64,000 nt of DNA from Paraescarpia echinospica (GCA_020002185.1 CM034539.1:2904108-2968107); one strand, 5' to 3'; counted from the first letter of the stretch, positions 22,501-35,130 are shown. Numbers and translations: made by a program. The notes: generated by a model from the letters alone, not told the origin.

Positions 22501-22790
22501 AATAACATGGCGCCACCGTCTGTCGCACATAGGAGCGTCCCGAAACATTATAATTTGTCATTTTGCAGTTGTTTATCCAACTCCGAGTTGGGAGAGGTGT
22601 CAGACAACACGTTAATTGTTAATCACTTGTCCACCTTCGGCCGACAGATGGGAGTGTATTTGATGTATTGCAATGATCTCATCAATATAAGAATCGGTCA
22701 TCAGTTGTCCACCTTCGGCCGACACATGGGATTATATATGATGTATTGAAATGAACTCATCAACATAATTAAACTGTTTCATTGAGCCAT
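22500..22790 (-). repeat. Repeat R1, inverted copy
   Basis: Contains GGCGCCACCGTCTGTCGCAC, GTCAGACAACACGTTAATTG and CACCTTCGGCCGACAGATGG; reverse complement of 23440-23780. The last motif is repeated at 22620-22660 and 22695-22735, so this copy has a small internal duplication. Confidence 0.8.
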
Positions 22791-23420
22791 TTATGTTGAA
22801 TGAAATGTGTATATGCTGATTGTAAAACATTAGTTAAGACATTTGCGCTAATGTAAAACATTACACGGCACAATACGCCGTTTTTGTAGGATGATTATGC
22901 ATATTAAGACAATACATAAAAGGTATATTACAAAGGTCAGCAAAGATTAGATAACGTCAAAAATATGATAGGTCAATAGCGTATTCTTCGTATGTAATAT
23001 GATTACCGAAGTTAAGCGCTAAATTCAAGTTCTTCTAAAAGTAACGTCTACCAATAGATGACTACCGTTATTACTAATTTGCATAAATAATACCATAAAG
23101 TATAACAAAAAAATGTCATCATGTAGATAATACATAATCCTACAATAAACTTAACTTATAATAAAAGTAACATTTAAATACGACTTAATAAATCAAGATA
23201 CAAATAAAAAGCGTTGCAGGATTGTTATGTGTGACAAGACAATATATGAAAGGCACGTATTAAATTGCATAAAAATAGTTTTTACACTATGCAATCAACA
23301 TAGAAACATACAACCTAATAAATTATTATAATGGTAGTGTGTCACTATCGAGTGAGTCCCTAAAATAATATATAAATGTTACGCAACTAAACATATTATA
23401 CATACTAATGTCAGCAGTGA
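22790..23420 (+). repeat. Repeat R2 (copy I), starting with a LINE E scrap
   Basis: The first ~110 bases correspond to minus-strand LINE E RT (HST, LEKVVA-like region at 38280-38390); then AT-rich sequence with AATAGATGA, CATCATGTAGATAAT, TTGCAGGATTGTTATG and AAGGCACGTATTAAATTGCATA. It has one ~115-bp unit that is present two and three times in the other copies. Confidence 0.75.
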
Positions 23421-23439
23421 TTAGGAAACGTTAACTCTT

Positions 23440-23780
23440 TAAATGTACTCATATCTTAAATATATTCATCTGCTGGTCAATCCGATATTTGAAACGATAA
23501 TACTGTTTATTGCCATGATTAACAATACGATTCTGTTCGATCTCTCAATGAAACTGTTTCATAGTTGCTACAATTATGTCGATGAGGTCGTTGCAATACA
23601 TCAAATACAATCCCATCTGTCGGCCGAAAGTGGACAACTGATTAAAAATTAACGTGCGTTATCAGATACCTCTCCCAACTCAGAGGCGGAGAAACAATCG
23701 CAAAATGAAAAGTTAATATTGTATCGGGTCGTTCCAATGTCCGACAGACGGTGGCGCCATGTTGCGGAAGATTACGAAAA
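23440..23780 (+). repeat. Repeat R1, copy 2
   Basis: CTCAATGAAACTGTTTCATAG, CCCATCTGTCGGCCGAAAG and GACAGACGGTGGCGCCATG. It is followed closely by a second R1 copy. Confidence 0.8.
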
Positions 23781-23849
23781 GTAAAAAAATGTGATATATA
23801 TATATATAAATACCATGTCATTCATATACAAATCAAGCAATGATTAGAA

Positions 23850-24200
23850 ACGTTAACTCTTTGAATTTATTCATATCTTAAATATATTCATGGGTTGGTC
23901 AATCTTACGATATTTGAAACGATTATACATTTTATTGCCATGATAAACAATGCGATACTGTTTGACCTCTCAATGAAATCGTTTCATAGTTGCTATAATT
24001 ATGGTGAAGTGATCGTTGCAATACATCAAATACATTCCAATCTGTCGGCCGAAGGTGGACAACTGATTAACAATTAACGTGTTATCAGACACCTCTCTCA
24101 ACTCCGAGGCGGAGAAACAATCGCAAAATGACAAATCATATTGCTTCGGGACGCTCTTATGTGCGACAGACGGTGGCGTCATATTACGGGCCCCGGATAA
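23850..24200 (+). repeat. Repeat R1, copy 3 (tandem to copy 2)
   Basis: Same motif order as 23440-23780, about 410 bases downstream, ending GCGACAGACGGTGGCGTCATA. Confidence 0.8.
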
Positions 24201-24472
24201 TGAAGATTACTTCGAGAAGGCTTAAGTTGTGAAGCTATCTAGTGATCATACATGTCAACACCAGACAATACCTGCAACTGCAAACTCACAAAATAAACGT
24301 GCAATTGCTCCACCTTGAAATTTCCAACTGCAACCCCCCTCGAGGCACCCATAAACACTCCAACAGCACACCTCTTGAAATCTCGAGCTCAGTTTGTTTA
24401 ACTTAGCGTACACATATCGCCACCACGCAGCCTAAGAGCCTCATTGGCAACTCAGGACTAATTGGTCAACCT
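24200..24472 (+). repeat. Repeat R3, copy I
   Basis: Matches 39300-39567: CTAGTGATCAT, AACTGCAACCCCCCTCGA, ATCTCGAGCTCAGTT and GGTCAACCTT. It ends exactly at the 3' tail of LINE D, as the other copy ends at the tail of LINE E2. Confidence 0.8.
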
Positions 24473-26180
24473 TGTATTGTATTGTATTGTATTGTATTGT
24501 ATTTATTCAGATTCCAACAGGTATGGACCCAGTAACAGGACTGATTACTGAAACAATATATATAAATAATAAAACAATAATAGATTAATAAAAACAACAA
24601 GAACAATAAGGTCATAAAAACCACACAATAGCATCATCAAATATACCAGGCAAACATATGTTATACATAACAATGTTTTTGAATGGTTCAGCTCCTGAAT
24701 ATATATCACAAGTTGGATTACTTAAATACAATGTTTGAAAGTAGTAATACATCTATTCAAAACACAGTGTTTTCTAATGTTGATTCTGCTATTGGAAACT
24801 CTAAAAGGGATGTAGTTTCGTAGAGATCGTGAAGGACAATGACATTGGATAGCCCCTAACAGATACGCCGAGTCTAGTTGGGAGTGCATACACTTGTTTA
24901 AAAACGTAAGATCTGCAACTGACCTACGATGTTGAAGGGAAGGTAGTTTAAAATGATGGCAAAGCTCAGGATAACTGTCAGAGGAGTACTGTATTTTGGA
25001 TTTGTAACATAGATATTTAATGAATTTCTTTTGAACTCGTCCGATTTTGTCAATAAACGTACGTTGCCAGGGATTCCAGAAAACACTGCAATACTCCAAT
25101 TGGCTTCTGACTAGATATATATACAAGGATCGCAAAACCTGTACATCGGTAAATGTTGTGCAAACGCGCTTAATAAAACCACTCATCTTAAAAGCTTTAC
25201 AAACACAACGATTAATATGATCTTTAAAAGTCAAACTGTCGGTTAATGTGATACCGAGATCTCTGACAGCGGTGACCTTGGGCAGAGACTGGCTTAAAGT
25301 CGTGTAGTCATAGGATATACGTTTCTTTTTGTTAGTGAATGACATTACGCAGCATTTCTCAACGTTAAGTTTAAGGTGCCATGTCTCACACCAAAGACAT
25401 ACACTGTCCAGATCCTTCTGCACCAACTGACAATCGGTCACCGACGTAATTTCTTTAAACAATTTGGAATCATCAGCATACAATGACATTTCACATGAAT
25501 CAACATGATTAGTGAGATCGCTAATATACAAGATAAACAGAAGTGGTCAAATTTGTGAACCTTGTGGTACACCAGACAACACTGGCTTCCAGTCAGATGT
25601 TTTGCCTTCGAGGACAACGCATTGTTTTCGATTGACAAGGTAAGACTGCAACCACTCTATGCATTGTCCGGAATAGCCATATGGCCTAAGCTTGTGAATT
25701 AACAATGGGTGGCATACTGAATCAAAGGCTTTACTGAAATCCAAATAAACATAATCAACCTGTTTCGTGTTGTCAATAGATTCAGAAATGGCGTTCAAGT
25801 AAAAAGCTAGATTATATACTGTACTTGTACACCTCACAAATCCGTGTTGGCTGCCCGAAATTGTGTTACGCACATGCTCATACAATGAGTCGTATACGAC
25901 GTTCTCAAAAACTTTGTTAAATAGCGGTGAGAGAGAAATAGGTCTGTAGTTGCACATATTTCGTTTATCTCCCTTCTTGTACACATGAATAACATTTGCT
26001 CTTTTAAAACAAGTCGGAAAAGTTCCACAGTTTAAAGACATATCAAAAAGCATAGTTAGTGGACCTGCTAATTCGGCAGCACATTCCCTAAGGATTACAC
26101 CTGATATATTTTCAGGACCGCATGCTTTGTTTATTGAGTGTTGTTCCATTGCATTAGAGAGGTTTCGATCGAATCCCCAC
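24473..26180 (-). mobile_element. LINE D, Jockey-superfamily, 5'-truncated
   Basis: Minus strand. The 3' tail is a run of TATTG units on the plus strand at 24473-24505, i.e. (CAATA)n. The RT reads from about 26180. It is one of the best preserved LINEs in the window, with a single nonsense codon in the visible RT. The 5' end abuts a fragment of LINE L. Confidence 0.85.
24722..26180 (-). pseudogene. LINE D reverse transcriptase, one nonsense codon
   Basis: Motifs in order on the minus strand: HSINKACGPENISGVIL, FKRANVIHVYKKGDKRN and NYRPISLSPLFNKVFE, YLDFSKAFDSVCHPLL, LSGVPQGS, LYADDSKLF, then the thumb (LGITLTDSLTFKDHI) and the C-terminal RSLYIYLVRSQLEYCS. Upstream and downstream parts are in the same frame, separated only by TGA at about 25544-25546, where related RTs have the Gly of LGPLLF. 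No endonuclease is present because of truncation. Catalytic YADD is intact. Confidence 0.85.
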
Positions 26181-26356
26181 TTACAGAACACAACAATATC
26201 TGATAAAATAAGCGTATGAAAATCAATATCAAAAAACTGCATATCATTTCTATGCCTTTATATAGATGACAGGCATGGTTGGCAAGAACAAATAAATGCA
26301 TTCAAGAACAAATTAACCGGTGCTTTATACGCAAATTACAAGGTCAATCTCTACCT
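26181..26356 (+). pseudogene. LINE L fragment (copy 1, upstream part)
   Basis: AGAACACAACAATATCT, TGCCTTTATATAGATGACAGG and GGCAAGAACAAATAAATGCA match 41090-41260, whose translation includes LYIDDRLDWQEQINALKNKL, the after-palm region of a LINE RT. The fragment continues at 27791 after the LINE F insertion. Confidence 0.75.
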
Positions 26357-27790
26357 AGGAAGGAAGGAAGGAAGGAACATCTTTATTCGACATATATAAT
26401 ACAAATAAGTACAAAACATGTGAGAACATTGTCATAAAAAAACTGTCGGGAGACTCTCACTAAGGCTTTCAAATGTGCCGCTGAACATGAGAGCCGCTCA
26501 CTGGTAATTTTAACTAAAACATTTTTCCTACTCCCTTTGTGGTGTACTACCATATATTAAGTTAAAGCTACAAGGTGCTTTAATAGATAACACAAAGAGT
26601 ATATGATGTATGTCGGTAGGCTAACTACATATGTAGCAGTTTTTGTCCGTGCAAGTGTCTTTATAAAATGTCAATAAGTACTTTCTAGTGTATTTAGAGA
26701 AGCTGCAGAAATTATGCGTGTACATTTTGTCTAAAATGCAGGGTGTCATTTTCCTAACTAAAACTGGTAGGTGGTATCTAGTACATTTTCTGGCTCTCGA
26801 AGTATGACTGAATGGGATAATAATTTGATGATTTTTTCTTGTAGGATAATCATGATAAGTAGCATTTTGTAAAAAATAGCGATAGGAAAAATGTAGGAAC
26901 GCGTCCATGTACAAATTGATGAAAGAAAGTTAAACATTGATAAATAAAGATGTCTTCCAGTTTTAGTATATTTAGGGATTTCATAATAGGTTCGGTGTGT
27001 AAGTTCTATTTACTGCGGGAAATTATTCGGATAGCACTTTTCTGCAATTTAGAAAGTATATTTGTATTAAAACCCCACAATAAAATGCTGTAGTTGAGAT
27101 GTGGTAAAATTAATGAATTTGCAGTCTTTAATGTATATCCAGGTAGAAAGTGTTTTAGTTTATTCATAATTCCCAGAGTTCGTGATATTTTATTAGATAT
27201 TTTGTCAATGTGTGGAGTCCAGTCTAACGTTTCTTGAATGGTAGTGCCTAGAAAGTTGAATGTGTGTACACACTCTATTAGTTGACCATTTATTTAGTTT
27301 CACTTGTATTTAGAGTACGTTTGTTTACTTGTAACCATTCACTAATATGTTTTAGTTCATCGTTAATATTATCACTGACAACATTATAATTATGTGTGTT
27401 AGAGTTGCAATTGAAAGAACATAGTGGTCCGACGAGGGTTGCATCATCAGCGTAAAGTATGGCCTTGAATTTGTTGGTGGCAAGATGGATGTCATTTATG
27501 TAGAGAGTAAACAGTAGGGGTCCTAATATTGACCCCTGCGGGACGCCAGTGAAACAAATAATGTGTCAGATATAACGTCATCGAATTTAACAAACTGGCG
27601 TCTTTTGGAAAGGTAGCTCATTAACCAAGTGAGGGGATTACCATTTATGCCGTAATGTTCAAGTTTTTAAATAAAATATTGTAGTCTATAGTATCAAAAG
27701 CTTTTGACAGATCCAAAAAAATTGCAATTGGAGTGTTTCTGTTATCTAAGTTTTGAAGAATATTATCAGTTAATTCGAACGTAGCCATTT
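26357..27790 (-). mobile_element. LINE F inserted in LINE L, Jockey-superfamily
   Basis: Minus strand; 3' end is (TTCC)n, seen as GGAAGGAAGGAAGG at 26360-26376, next to an AATAAAG hexamer-like site. RT motifs: [20 protein letters not shown] (27550-27490) and [11 protein letters not shown] (about 27465-27430), then the C-terminal region of 26621-26914 (NYHDYPTRKN-type). Frameshifts occur. It splits LINE L, leaving imperfect repeats of GTCAATCTCTACCT and GTTCAATGTAACAG at the two edges, a likely target duplication. Confidence 0.75.
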
Positions 27791-28330
27791 CCGTTCAATG
27801 TAACAGTATCTGCACTTAAAACAATTGATCACACTTTAGTTTACCCCTACTTGACATATGGAATCACCTTGTGGGGATCTACTTACAAAACCCATATCAC
27901 GAAATTATTCATTATGCCAAAAAAGTTCGTTCCATTCTTAAGACTAACTACTTGGAACACTCTCACCCCCTCTTTACATGCCTAAAATTAAAACATTTGC
28001 ATGATTTTTATGAAACTGGAGTTGTAAAATGTATGTACAATTATGTTCACGGGACCCTACCACATTCTCTATCTTATATTTTCACATTTACCTATGACAT
28101 ACGCATTCATAAAACAAGACAAACTTCTCATATACATCTTTTTCATCCGTTCAACTGCAAGATATTTAAATAGTATGTTATGTAAAGGTCCGATTATCTG
28201 GCACACAATTACATATGTTATTCAAAATGAACCCATTTTAAACAATTGTATATTATCATTAAAGGCAAAAGTCGTAAATGGATTAGGGGTTCTATTGTAA
28301 ATTTAATCAATCTCGAAATGGCTGACATAT
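27791..28330 (+). pseudogene. LINE L RT C-terminal part (copy 1, downstream part)
   Basis: Translation with frame changes: PYLTYGITLWGSTYK, RSILKTNYLEHSHPLFTCLK, LHDFYETGVVKCMYNYVHGT and SYIFTFTYDIRIHKTRQ (27840-28110), then LCKGPIIWHTITYVIQN (to 28240). This is the usual LINE C-terminus after the RT. It is followed by an (AT)n tract. Confidence 0.75.
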
Positions 28331-28358
28331 GTGTATCAAATGTTATTTATATTTAAGT

Positions 28359-28363
<5 letters not shown>

Positions 28364-28395
<32 letters not shown>

Positions 28396-28410
28396 TATAT
28401 ATATATATGA
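28364..28410. repeat. (AT)n microsatellite
   Basis: ATATAT run with one interruption, directly after the LINE L end. Confidence 0.95.
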
Positions 28411-28689
28411 TACCATTGCCGTAATCAACATACTACACGTGAAATCATTACACTGTTTTGTAATAATTGCTTCACTTATTTTGGGTTGATGACGACCAGT
28501 TCACTTAATCGTTACTTGATCTAACATTGTTATAATGTAACTCAACTGGTCACATCCTTTATTGGCTCCGCCGCTAACCCGGAATTGTATATCATTTAAC
28601 TGATTGTTCTATGTATTACTTGTAGTTGTATTATGATTGATACAATTCCAAGATAAAGTATACATATTTATCTGTCTAACCCATGATTA

Positions 28690-30880
28690 AAAAAACCTAT
28701 TTTCGAAATTCATTGTTTGATCTCCCTACCAATGGATGTACAGATGTTGTATTCGATCAATTACAATACCTCGCATTGCGCGCTAGATGTATGTGTTTTA
28801 ATGTCGTTTATTTTGTATGGTAATCGTAATGATTTGTTTTGCAACGTTCATAAAATAGTAAACAGTATACACACGTTCAGAAAAGATGCAGGGAAGGCAA
28901 TGCTGCGGAACACTTTAAATTAATGAAATTAATGAATTAATGCAATTACCAGTTTTTATATTAGAGGAGCTGTGCTATATGTTTCTATAAATGCATAATT
29001 TATCGGTGTGCATAATCCATATGGTCATACATAAAATTCTGCAATTTAACAATTAAAATATTTCAATGTCCACCAGAGGCAACATATTTATTCCAGATGT
29101 TCTGGGCCTCCGATGACGCCCAGAAGACAGACTTGGTAACACAAACCAATGGCTTTCAATAGTTTGTCAACTCTCCTCTCCCCGTCCAAACTCCTTGTCC
29201 TGTTCTAGAGATACCAAGACGATTTCGTGATAACTTTTTTAAAGAGTAGAATAGTATGTCAACAGCGTGAATTATTTACAAATTATATACATTTCTCGCC
29301 AGCAGAACATGTATTGCTAGACTAGTTCACAGCGCAACAATGACAATGAATTTTATTTCCCTATGACCCCTTGCGAAGTACGAGATAATGTTGATCTCTA
29401 GAGTACATTTTAATAGAACATATTGTATTCTTACGAACATCTTGACTGATATTGTACAAATCGTATGTACAGTATATAAAACATAAACGACACTCAATGC
29501 ATAAACCATTCAATGACATTTCTGTATTAAGTATTTTCGAAAATTGTATCGTTAGTAGTTCAAACCAAATTATGTAAAATAATATAAAATAAACCACGTA
29601 TTATAGATGTATTGCCCAATTTGAACTCATTTATATGCAATTATGTGACTAGTAAATTAACTATTAGCAACAGTGTTTCTTCTACGCAATTCACAGTTTT
29701 GACCGGAAATATGTTACTTGTACAAACTTTCATTAATAAATCTGGAAATATCCGTCAACTGTTACTCACTATATACATTAAACAACTGGTTCAGTTTCAA
29801 AGCGTTCGATCTGATTCTAAAGTATTTTGTTTATGCATTTTAATATTTCTTCTACTAGTGATGGACATACAAGTACATAATGGTATTCATCACCTCGGTC
29901 TCCGTTGTTGCATAAGTTACACAGCCTCTGAGCATTTTCTTGGAGATAACGACCAAGAGAAATAGGTAAGTTGTGCTTTCCACAACGAAATGTATATCAA
30001 TTGATTCCATCAGTTGGGATGAAGAAGAGTAAATACTTCTCGAAACCTACTTCAGTTTTAAATATTCTGTAATTTAAACACTTTTTAATTTTACATGAAT
30101 TTTACTGTGCCATGTTTGACTGTTGATGACTTTAATTTTAAGTTCTAGGGTATGCTTCAGCCATTTTATATTTACATTTCCATGATCAAGCCACGTGTTA
30201 GATAGTCCACATCCATCAAAGACACTCTTGATTTTTATAATCCATTTTGATTAAAAATTACCTGTGACGTGGAGGTTTTTCATCAGTCTAAGCATTATAC
30301 TAGATATATTGCTTTGTTTGCCTTCAATTAAGTGTACCGAAAAGTTGATAACTTTTGGTAGAAGATATGAACAAAACAGTAATAGTAGTTTCAACATGTA
30401 TGTAATACATTTGTATGTAAATTAGCAAAACATCAAGATTAAATGTATATATAACAATTATATAGCACTTACATGACATATTACAAAGAATTAACTATAT
30501 TTTCTGAGAAGTAGAAGAGGGGTAACGTGTGTCACGTTGCCAGCTAGTCGTTATCAATTAGTGTTACGTAGAATAAGTGTCAACGGGACAAATAGCGTGA
30601 CAAATTAATTGCTCCATGGTAAATATTTTATGATCTTACGGTTTGTGCGAAGTAATTTCGAATGTGTAGCAACATATTTCGTAGAACCAATACATTACAT
30701 TGCGTTTCCACTTCCGTGTTTGTTGCGACCTACCTGTAAATTCATGAGCTATTAAATTTTGTAGATCGGTTAATCAACACGCCATCATTGCTTCCTGTGA
30801 ATGTTACTAGTTACGTCGTCTTCAGCAAACTACTAAAATATATGTTATTTATTCTCGTTTTTACGATCTGCATATGATGT
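28690..30880 (+). repeat. Repeat R4, full copy
   Basis: Collinear with 41300-42570, which lacks about 29340-30345, and with 21151-22500 in reverse. Landmarks: TGCAGGGAAGGCAATGCTGCGGA, TATTAGAGGAGCTGTGCTATAT, ACCAAGACGATTTCGTGA and GAAGTAGAAGAGG(G/T)(G/C)TAACGTGTG (breaks ignored). No ORF of note; nature unknown. Confidence 0.8.
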
Positions 30881-31009
30881 AGTATTACATCATTAGTTAG
30901 TATATCATGACGATATATGTTATTTGCACATGTTATGATTTACGTATTACTCTCATGAATAAGGGTCGCTTATTATCACTTAACCCGTGTGTTATTATCA
31001 CTTAACTCG

Positions 31010-31280
31010 TGTGAAGAATGCAGGCGCTGCTGATGATCTTATGTGTACCGTAAAGGTGTTACTCGCTGACTAAGGAGTGGTGCCGTGATTTGTTGACTCC
31101 CCGTCTATTCAATCGCTAACCAACACTGTTCCAAACATCCCTTTTCGACGTGGTAGAATTAGAACAATGTCGTTACAACTATTTTTTCAATATTGTCCAG
31201 CGGAGGCCCTCGTAAATACCTGTTATTTACTCCGACTTTTTATGTACATCGGCGCCATTAGTCAGAACGGAATGATATAG
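31010..31280 (+). repeat. Repeat S1, right copy
   Basis: Partner of 20880-21150, same orientation; see there. Confidence 0.75.
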
Positions 31281-31514
31281 TACGACCAGCGCTAGAGCGT
31301 GGCCGCTTAGAGTTGACAATTGCTTGGGAATTTCTACGATAACTATAAAATTGAAGCCGTTAAACCCGCATGAGGTCAGGCATTTGTTCACGACTACGCG
31401 ACAATAGTGCAATAGTATAAGATAGTCAATGAATTAGCATATACAATTACGAAAACGTCGTTAACTGACACGCCGGCGTTTGTATAAAGGTATTTGGTAT
31501 CATGTATGAAAATC

Positions 31515-32560
31515 TATCAAATATATTTTATATTGAGATCGCCAACAGGATATAACATGCCGTATTAAAAACATAGGTTTTTAGATGGCGGCGAAATGAA
31601 ACTATATTTCTTACTGACTTAACACCAACAGGGAGTAAGTTCCACAAAGTTGGTGCAGCGACCGAAAAGGCTCGAGTTCCTGCATTCGTCTTAACTATGG
31701 GAATAAAAAGTTGATCAGAGCTGGCCGACCGAACCTGTTTAGTTTTCTTTGCTAGAGTAAGCATAGAATATAAGTGTGGATGTTGTTTGGTTGATAGGGC
31801 TTGATATGTAATTCAAAAGATCTTTAAAATAAGGCGATATCGCACAGGTAGCCAATGCAGTGATTTTAGAAGTGGTACTGAGCGAGAAAAACGAGGAGAT
31901 CGAGTAAGTTCACTTCCCAAACAATTGTGGACACGTTCAAGTTTTCTCACATCCTTGCTAGCTACATTATCAAGGAGGGAATTGCAGTCGTGAAGTCTGC
32001 TGCTAACAAGGTAACTTGGAGACAATCACTAAGCTGGCTAAAAGAGCTACTACCGAGTAGCCAAATATATGTCGATCTGTGTATCGTCAGCATAAATATG
32101 ATGATCCAAATTATGACTTTGAATAACATTGCTTAGTGGCGTGGCGTAGACAAACGTAAAGGTCCAAGAACAGCCACTTTCATAAACGTTTAATTGGAAT
32201 GTTATGATCAATGGTGTACATATGATAGATCAACAGCATTTTTTCATATATAAATCAAGCACAGTACTAAATAATATCATTACTGAAGTTACGCAAAATT
32301 CAATATCTTCTAAAAGTAACGTCTTCCAATAGATGATTACAGTTATTGCTAATTTGCATATTGTATAACAAAAACATGTCATCATGTAGATAATGTATAA
32401 TCGTACTTTACCAATATCACTGTTTAAGTTAATATCATGATGTACTTTTAAGAGAACCATTTATGTTGAATGAAATGGTTTATATGCTGATTGTAACTCA
32501 TCAGTTAATATATTTGCGCTAATGTGATATATTACACGGCGTGCTACACTTTTTTGTAGG
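31515..32560 (-). mobile_element. LINE E copy, L2/CR1-like, internally deleted
   Basis: Minus-strand pieces: RTP-like DHTILIK (32190), HIYADDTQIYI region (about 32095-32050, broken), VSSRLHDCNSLLDNVASK (32000), RSPRFSRSVPLLKSLHWLPVRYR (31900-31830) and TNAGTRAFSVAAPTLWNLLP (31690-31630). The stretch 32230-32560 carries the upstream VLLKVHHDINLNSD and LEKVVA-like regions. Several hundred bases are missing compared with 39568-41060. Confidence 0.8.
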
Positions 32561-33340
32561 ATGATTATGCATATATAAAACGTGCATAAATATTAATGCA
32601 CAATTTCAGCAAAGATTAGAAAACGTCAACAAATATGATAGATCAATAGCATGTTCTTCATATATAAATCAAGCAAAGTACGATCTAATATAATTACTGA
32701 TGTTACGCTAAATTCATTCTAAATGTAACGACTACAAATAGATGATTACTTCTATTACAAATTTGCATGAATAGTACCAAATTGTACAACAACAAAACAT
32801 GTTATCATGTAGATAATGTATAATCGTACTTACAAACTTAACTTATAAAAAGTTACAACATTAAAATACGGCTTAATAAAATCAAGGTATAAATAATGAG
32901 CATTTCAGGATAGTTACGCATGGCAAGACACGATATAAAAGGCACGTATTAAATTGCATAGATTATATAAAATACGGCTTAATGAACCAAAGTGCAAATA
33001 ATAAGCACTGCAGGATTGTTATGCATGACAAGAAACTGTATAAAAGGCACGTACTAAATTGTATAACTTATATAAAAGTAAAAACATTATAATAAGGCTT
33101 AATGAATCAAGGTACAAATAACAAGCATTGCAGGATAGTTATGTGTGGCAAGATACTGTATGAAAGGCACGTATTAAATTGCATAAAAATGTACTTTCAC
33201 ACCATGCAATCACCATAGAAACATACAACAAAATACATTATTATTAGTTTAGTGTGTCAATTTCGAGTGAGTTCCTAAAATAATACAAACATTTAACGCA
33301 ACTACATAATATGTAGTTGCGTTGTCACTGTTTTATAAGT
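32560..33340 (+). repeat. Repeat R2 (copy III) with three ~120-bp units
   Basis: As 22900-23420, but the unit running from GGCTTAAT(A/G)AA to AAGGCACGTA(T/C)TAAATTG occurs three times (about 32868, 32985 and 33085). Confidence 0.8.
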
Positions 33341-33349
33341 TAATCAGAT

Positions 33350-33520
33350 GTCCACCTTCAACCGACAGATGGGAGTGTATTTAATATATTGCAGCGACCA
33401 CTTCACCATAATTAGACCATCTATGAAACAGTTTCATTGAGAGGTCGAATTATTTATCATGGCAATACACTGTATTAACTTTTTTCAAATACCATAGGAT
33501 TTGCCAACATATGAATATGT
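33350..33520 (-). repeat. Repeat R1, inverted partial copy
   Basis: GTCCACCTTCAACCGACAGATGG through CTATGAAACAGTTTCATTGAGAGGTCGAA (breaks ignored); reverse complement of the first half of R1. R1 follows R2 here as elsewhere but inverted. Confidence 0.75.
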
Positions 33521-33603
33521 TTAACTTATGAGTAAATTTAAATAGTCAAAAAATGTCCTAATTATTGCTGATGATAGTAACTATTGTATAATATACAGAC
33601 AGA

Positions 33604-35130
33604 CCTTCTTGAAGATTATCACCATCTTTGCGTTCTTCCAAGCGGTGGGTATTCGTATTTCTGATAAGGATCTAGTATACAGCTTAACCAGTGTCTTCAA
33701 GATTACATCTTCTCCTGCTTTTAATGTTTCAATGTTTACATGGTCGTTGCCTGATTTCTTTACATTCTTCATATCTCTTAGCACAGCTTCCTCTTCCCAT
33801 GGTGTTATCGCTGGTACCTCTTTCGGCGTCGGTGTGAATTATGGTACTCTGTTCACTGTCATATTGCTCGGTGTAGAATTCCTCTATTCGTTCCATGATC
33901 ATATCTTGGTCTTGTATTTCTCTACCCTGCTTGTCTAGAAATGTAATCCGTCTGTCTCGGCATAGTGTCTGCGTTCTTCTTGCTTTCTTCAGGCTCCTTG
34001 ATGACATGATCGTTTCTCGTATGATCTCTTGTTTGTACTTTCTGATGTCCACCTTCGCTTTCTTTTTCATTGTCTTGCATATTTCTGCGTACTCTATTTG
34101 TTTATTACGGTCGCCGTTATCCACCATTTCTCGTCGTGTCTTCATTAGTGCTCGTGTCGGTGACGATATTCTCGTCACTGTATGCCTGTTGATTGCTTTT
34201 GCTACACTTGCTGCACTTAGTTGGATCATCTCAGTGATGTTTTCGCTCATGGTGTCGATGTCGTCTAGTTCCTATAGTGTCTCGAATCGATTTCGCAGTT
34301 CGAGTTGGAATTCGATATTTTTTCTTCCGATTTGTGTAATATCTACACTCGGATGTCTCGTGTTTACCAACTTCTTCCTTTCAGCCTTGACGTCTAGTTT
34401 GATGTTGCTCATTACCATTCTGTGGTTACTTCAAATGTTGACTTGGTTGATGACAGTTACGTCAGTGACCATGTTTGGTTTGTTTGTCAGGATGTAGTCA
34501 ATTTCGTTCTTCGTTTCTCCATTTGGGTTTTTCCATGTCCATCTCCTTCCTGCTTTCTTGTGGAACATGGCATTCATGATTTTTACTTTCTTGATGTTGC
34601 CCATTCTACCAAGGTGTCGCCTCTTTCGTTTCACACACCTAGGCCAAATTTGCCTGTTGCCGTTTCCGAAATGTTTGTTCGTTTCCCTACTTGCGCATTA
34701 AAGTCTCCGATCACTATCGTATAGTGGGTTGGCTTTTCTAAGGTATCATCCATGTCTTTGTAGAAGTTGTATGTGTCTTCTTCTGAGTATGATGTTGTTG
34801 GTGCATATACTTGTACTATCTTCAGCTTGTAGAACTTTGTTACGCATAGAACAAGTTCTGCTACTCTGGGGCTGATGCTGTTAACCATCACTATAGTGTC
34901 TTTCCATTTCTTGTTTATGAGAAAGCCTACTCCAGCTTGGCCGTTGTTCGCTGTGGAATGGTATAGCAGATGGCCGCTTTGTAAGGTAGTGAAGCATTCC
35001 TCTCTTCTTCTGACTTCTCCGATCCCGATCACATCCCATACCAACTTGGTTTCCTTACGTTCTTCCTCCAGTTCTTGTATATGTTCATCTCTTAGTAATG
35101 TTCGTACGTTATATGTTGCTATCTTCAATC
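33604..35130 (-). pseudogene. LINE G endonuclease and RT N-terminus, broken
   Basis: From 35128: KIATYNVRTLLRD, VIGIGEVRRRE, AGVGFLINKKW, VQVYAPTTSY and VIGDFNAQVG, then, after a shift, RRWTWKNPNGETKNEIDYIL (34540-34480). These are AP-endonuclease-like motifs of the kind seen in RTE-like and related LINEs; the glutamate of SEVR is kept as GEVR. Stops lie near 34631, 34431 and 34250. The linker and RT start follow (MSENITEMIQLSA ... KTRREMVDNGDRNKQ ... KSGNDHVNIETLK ... AWKNAKMVIIFKK). Confidence 0.8.
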
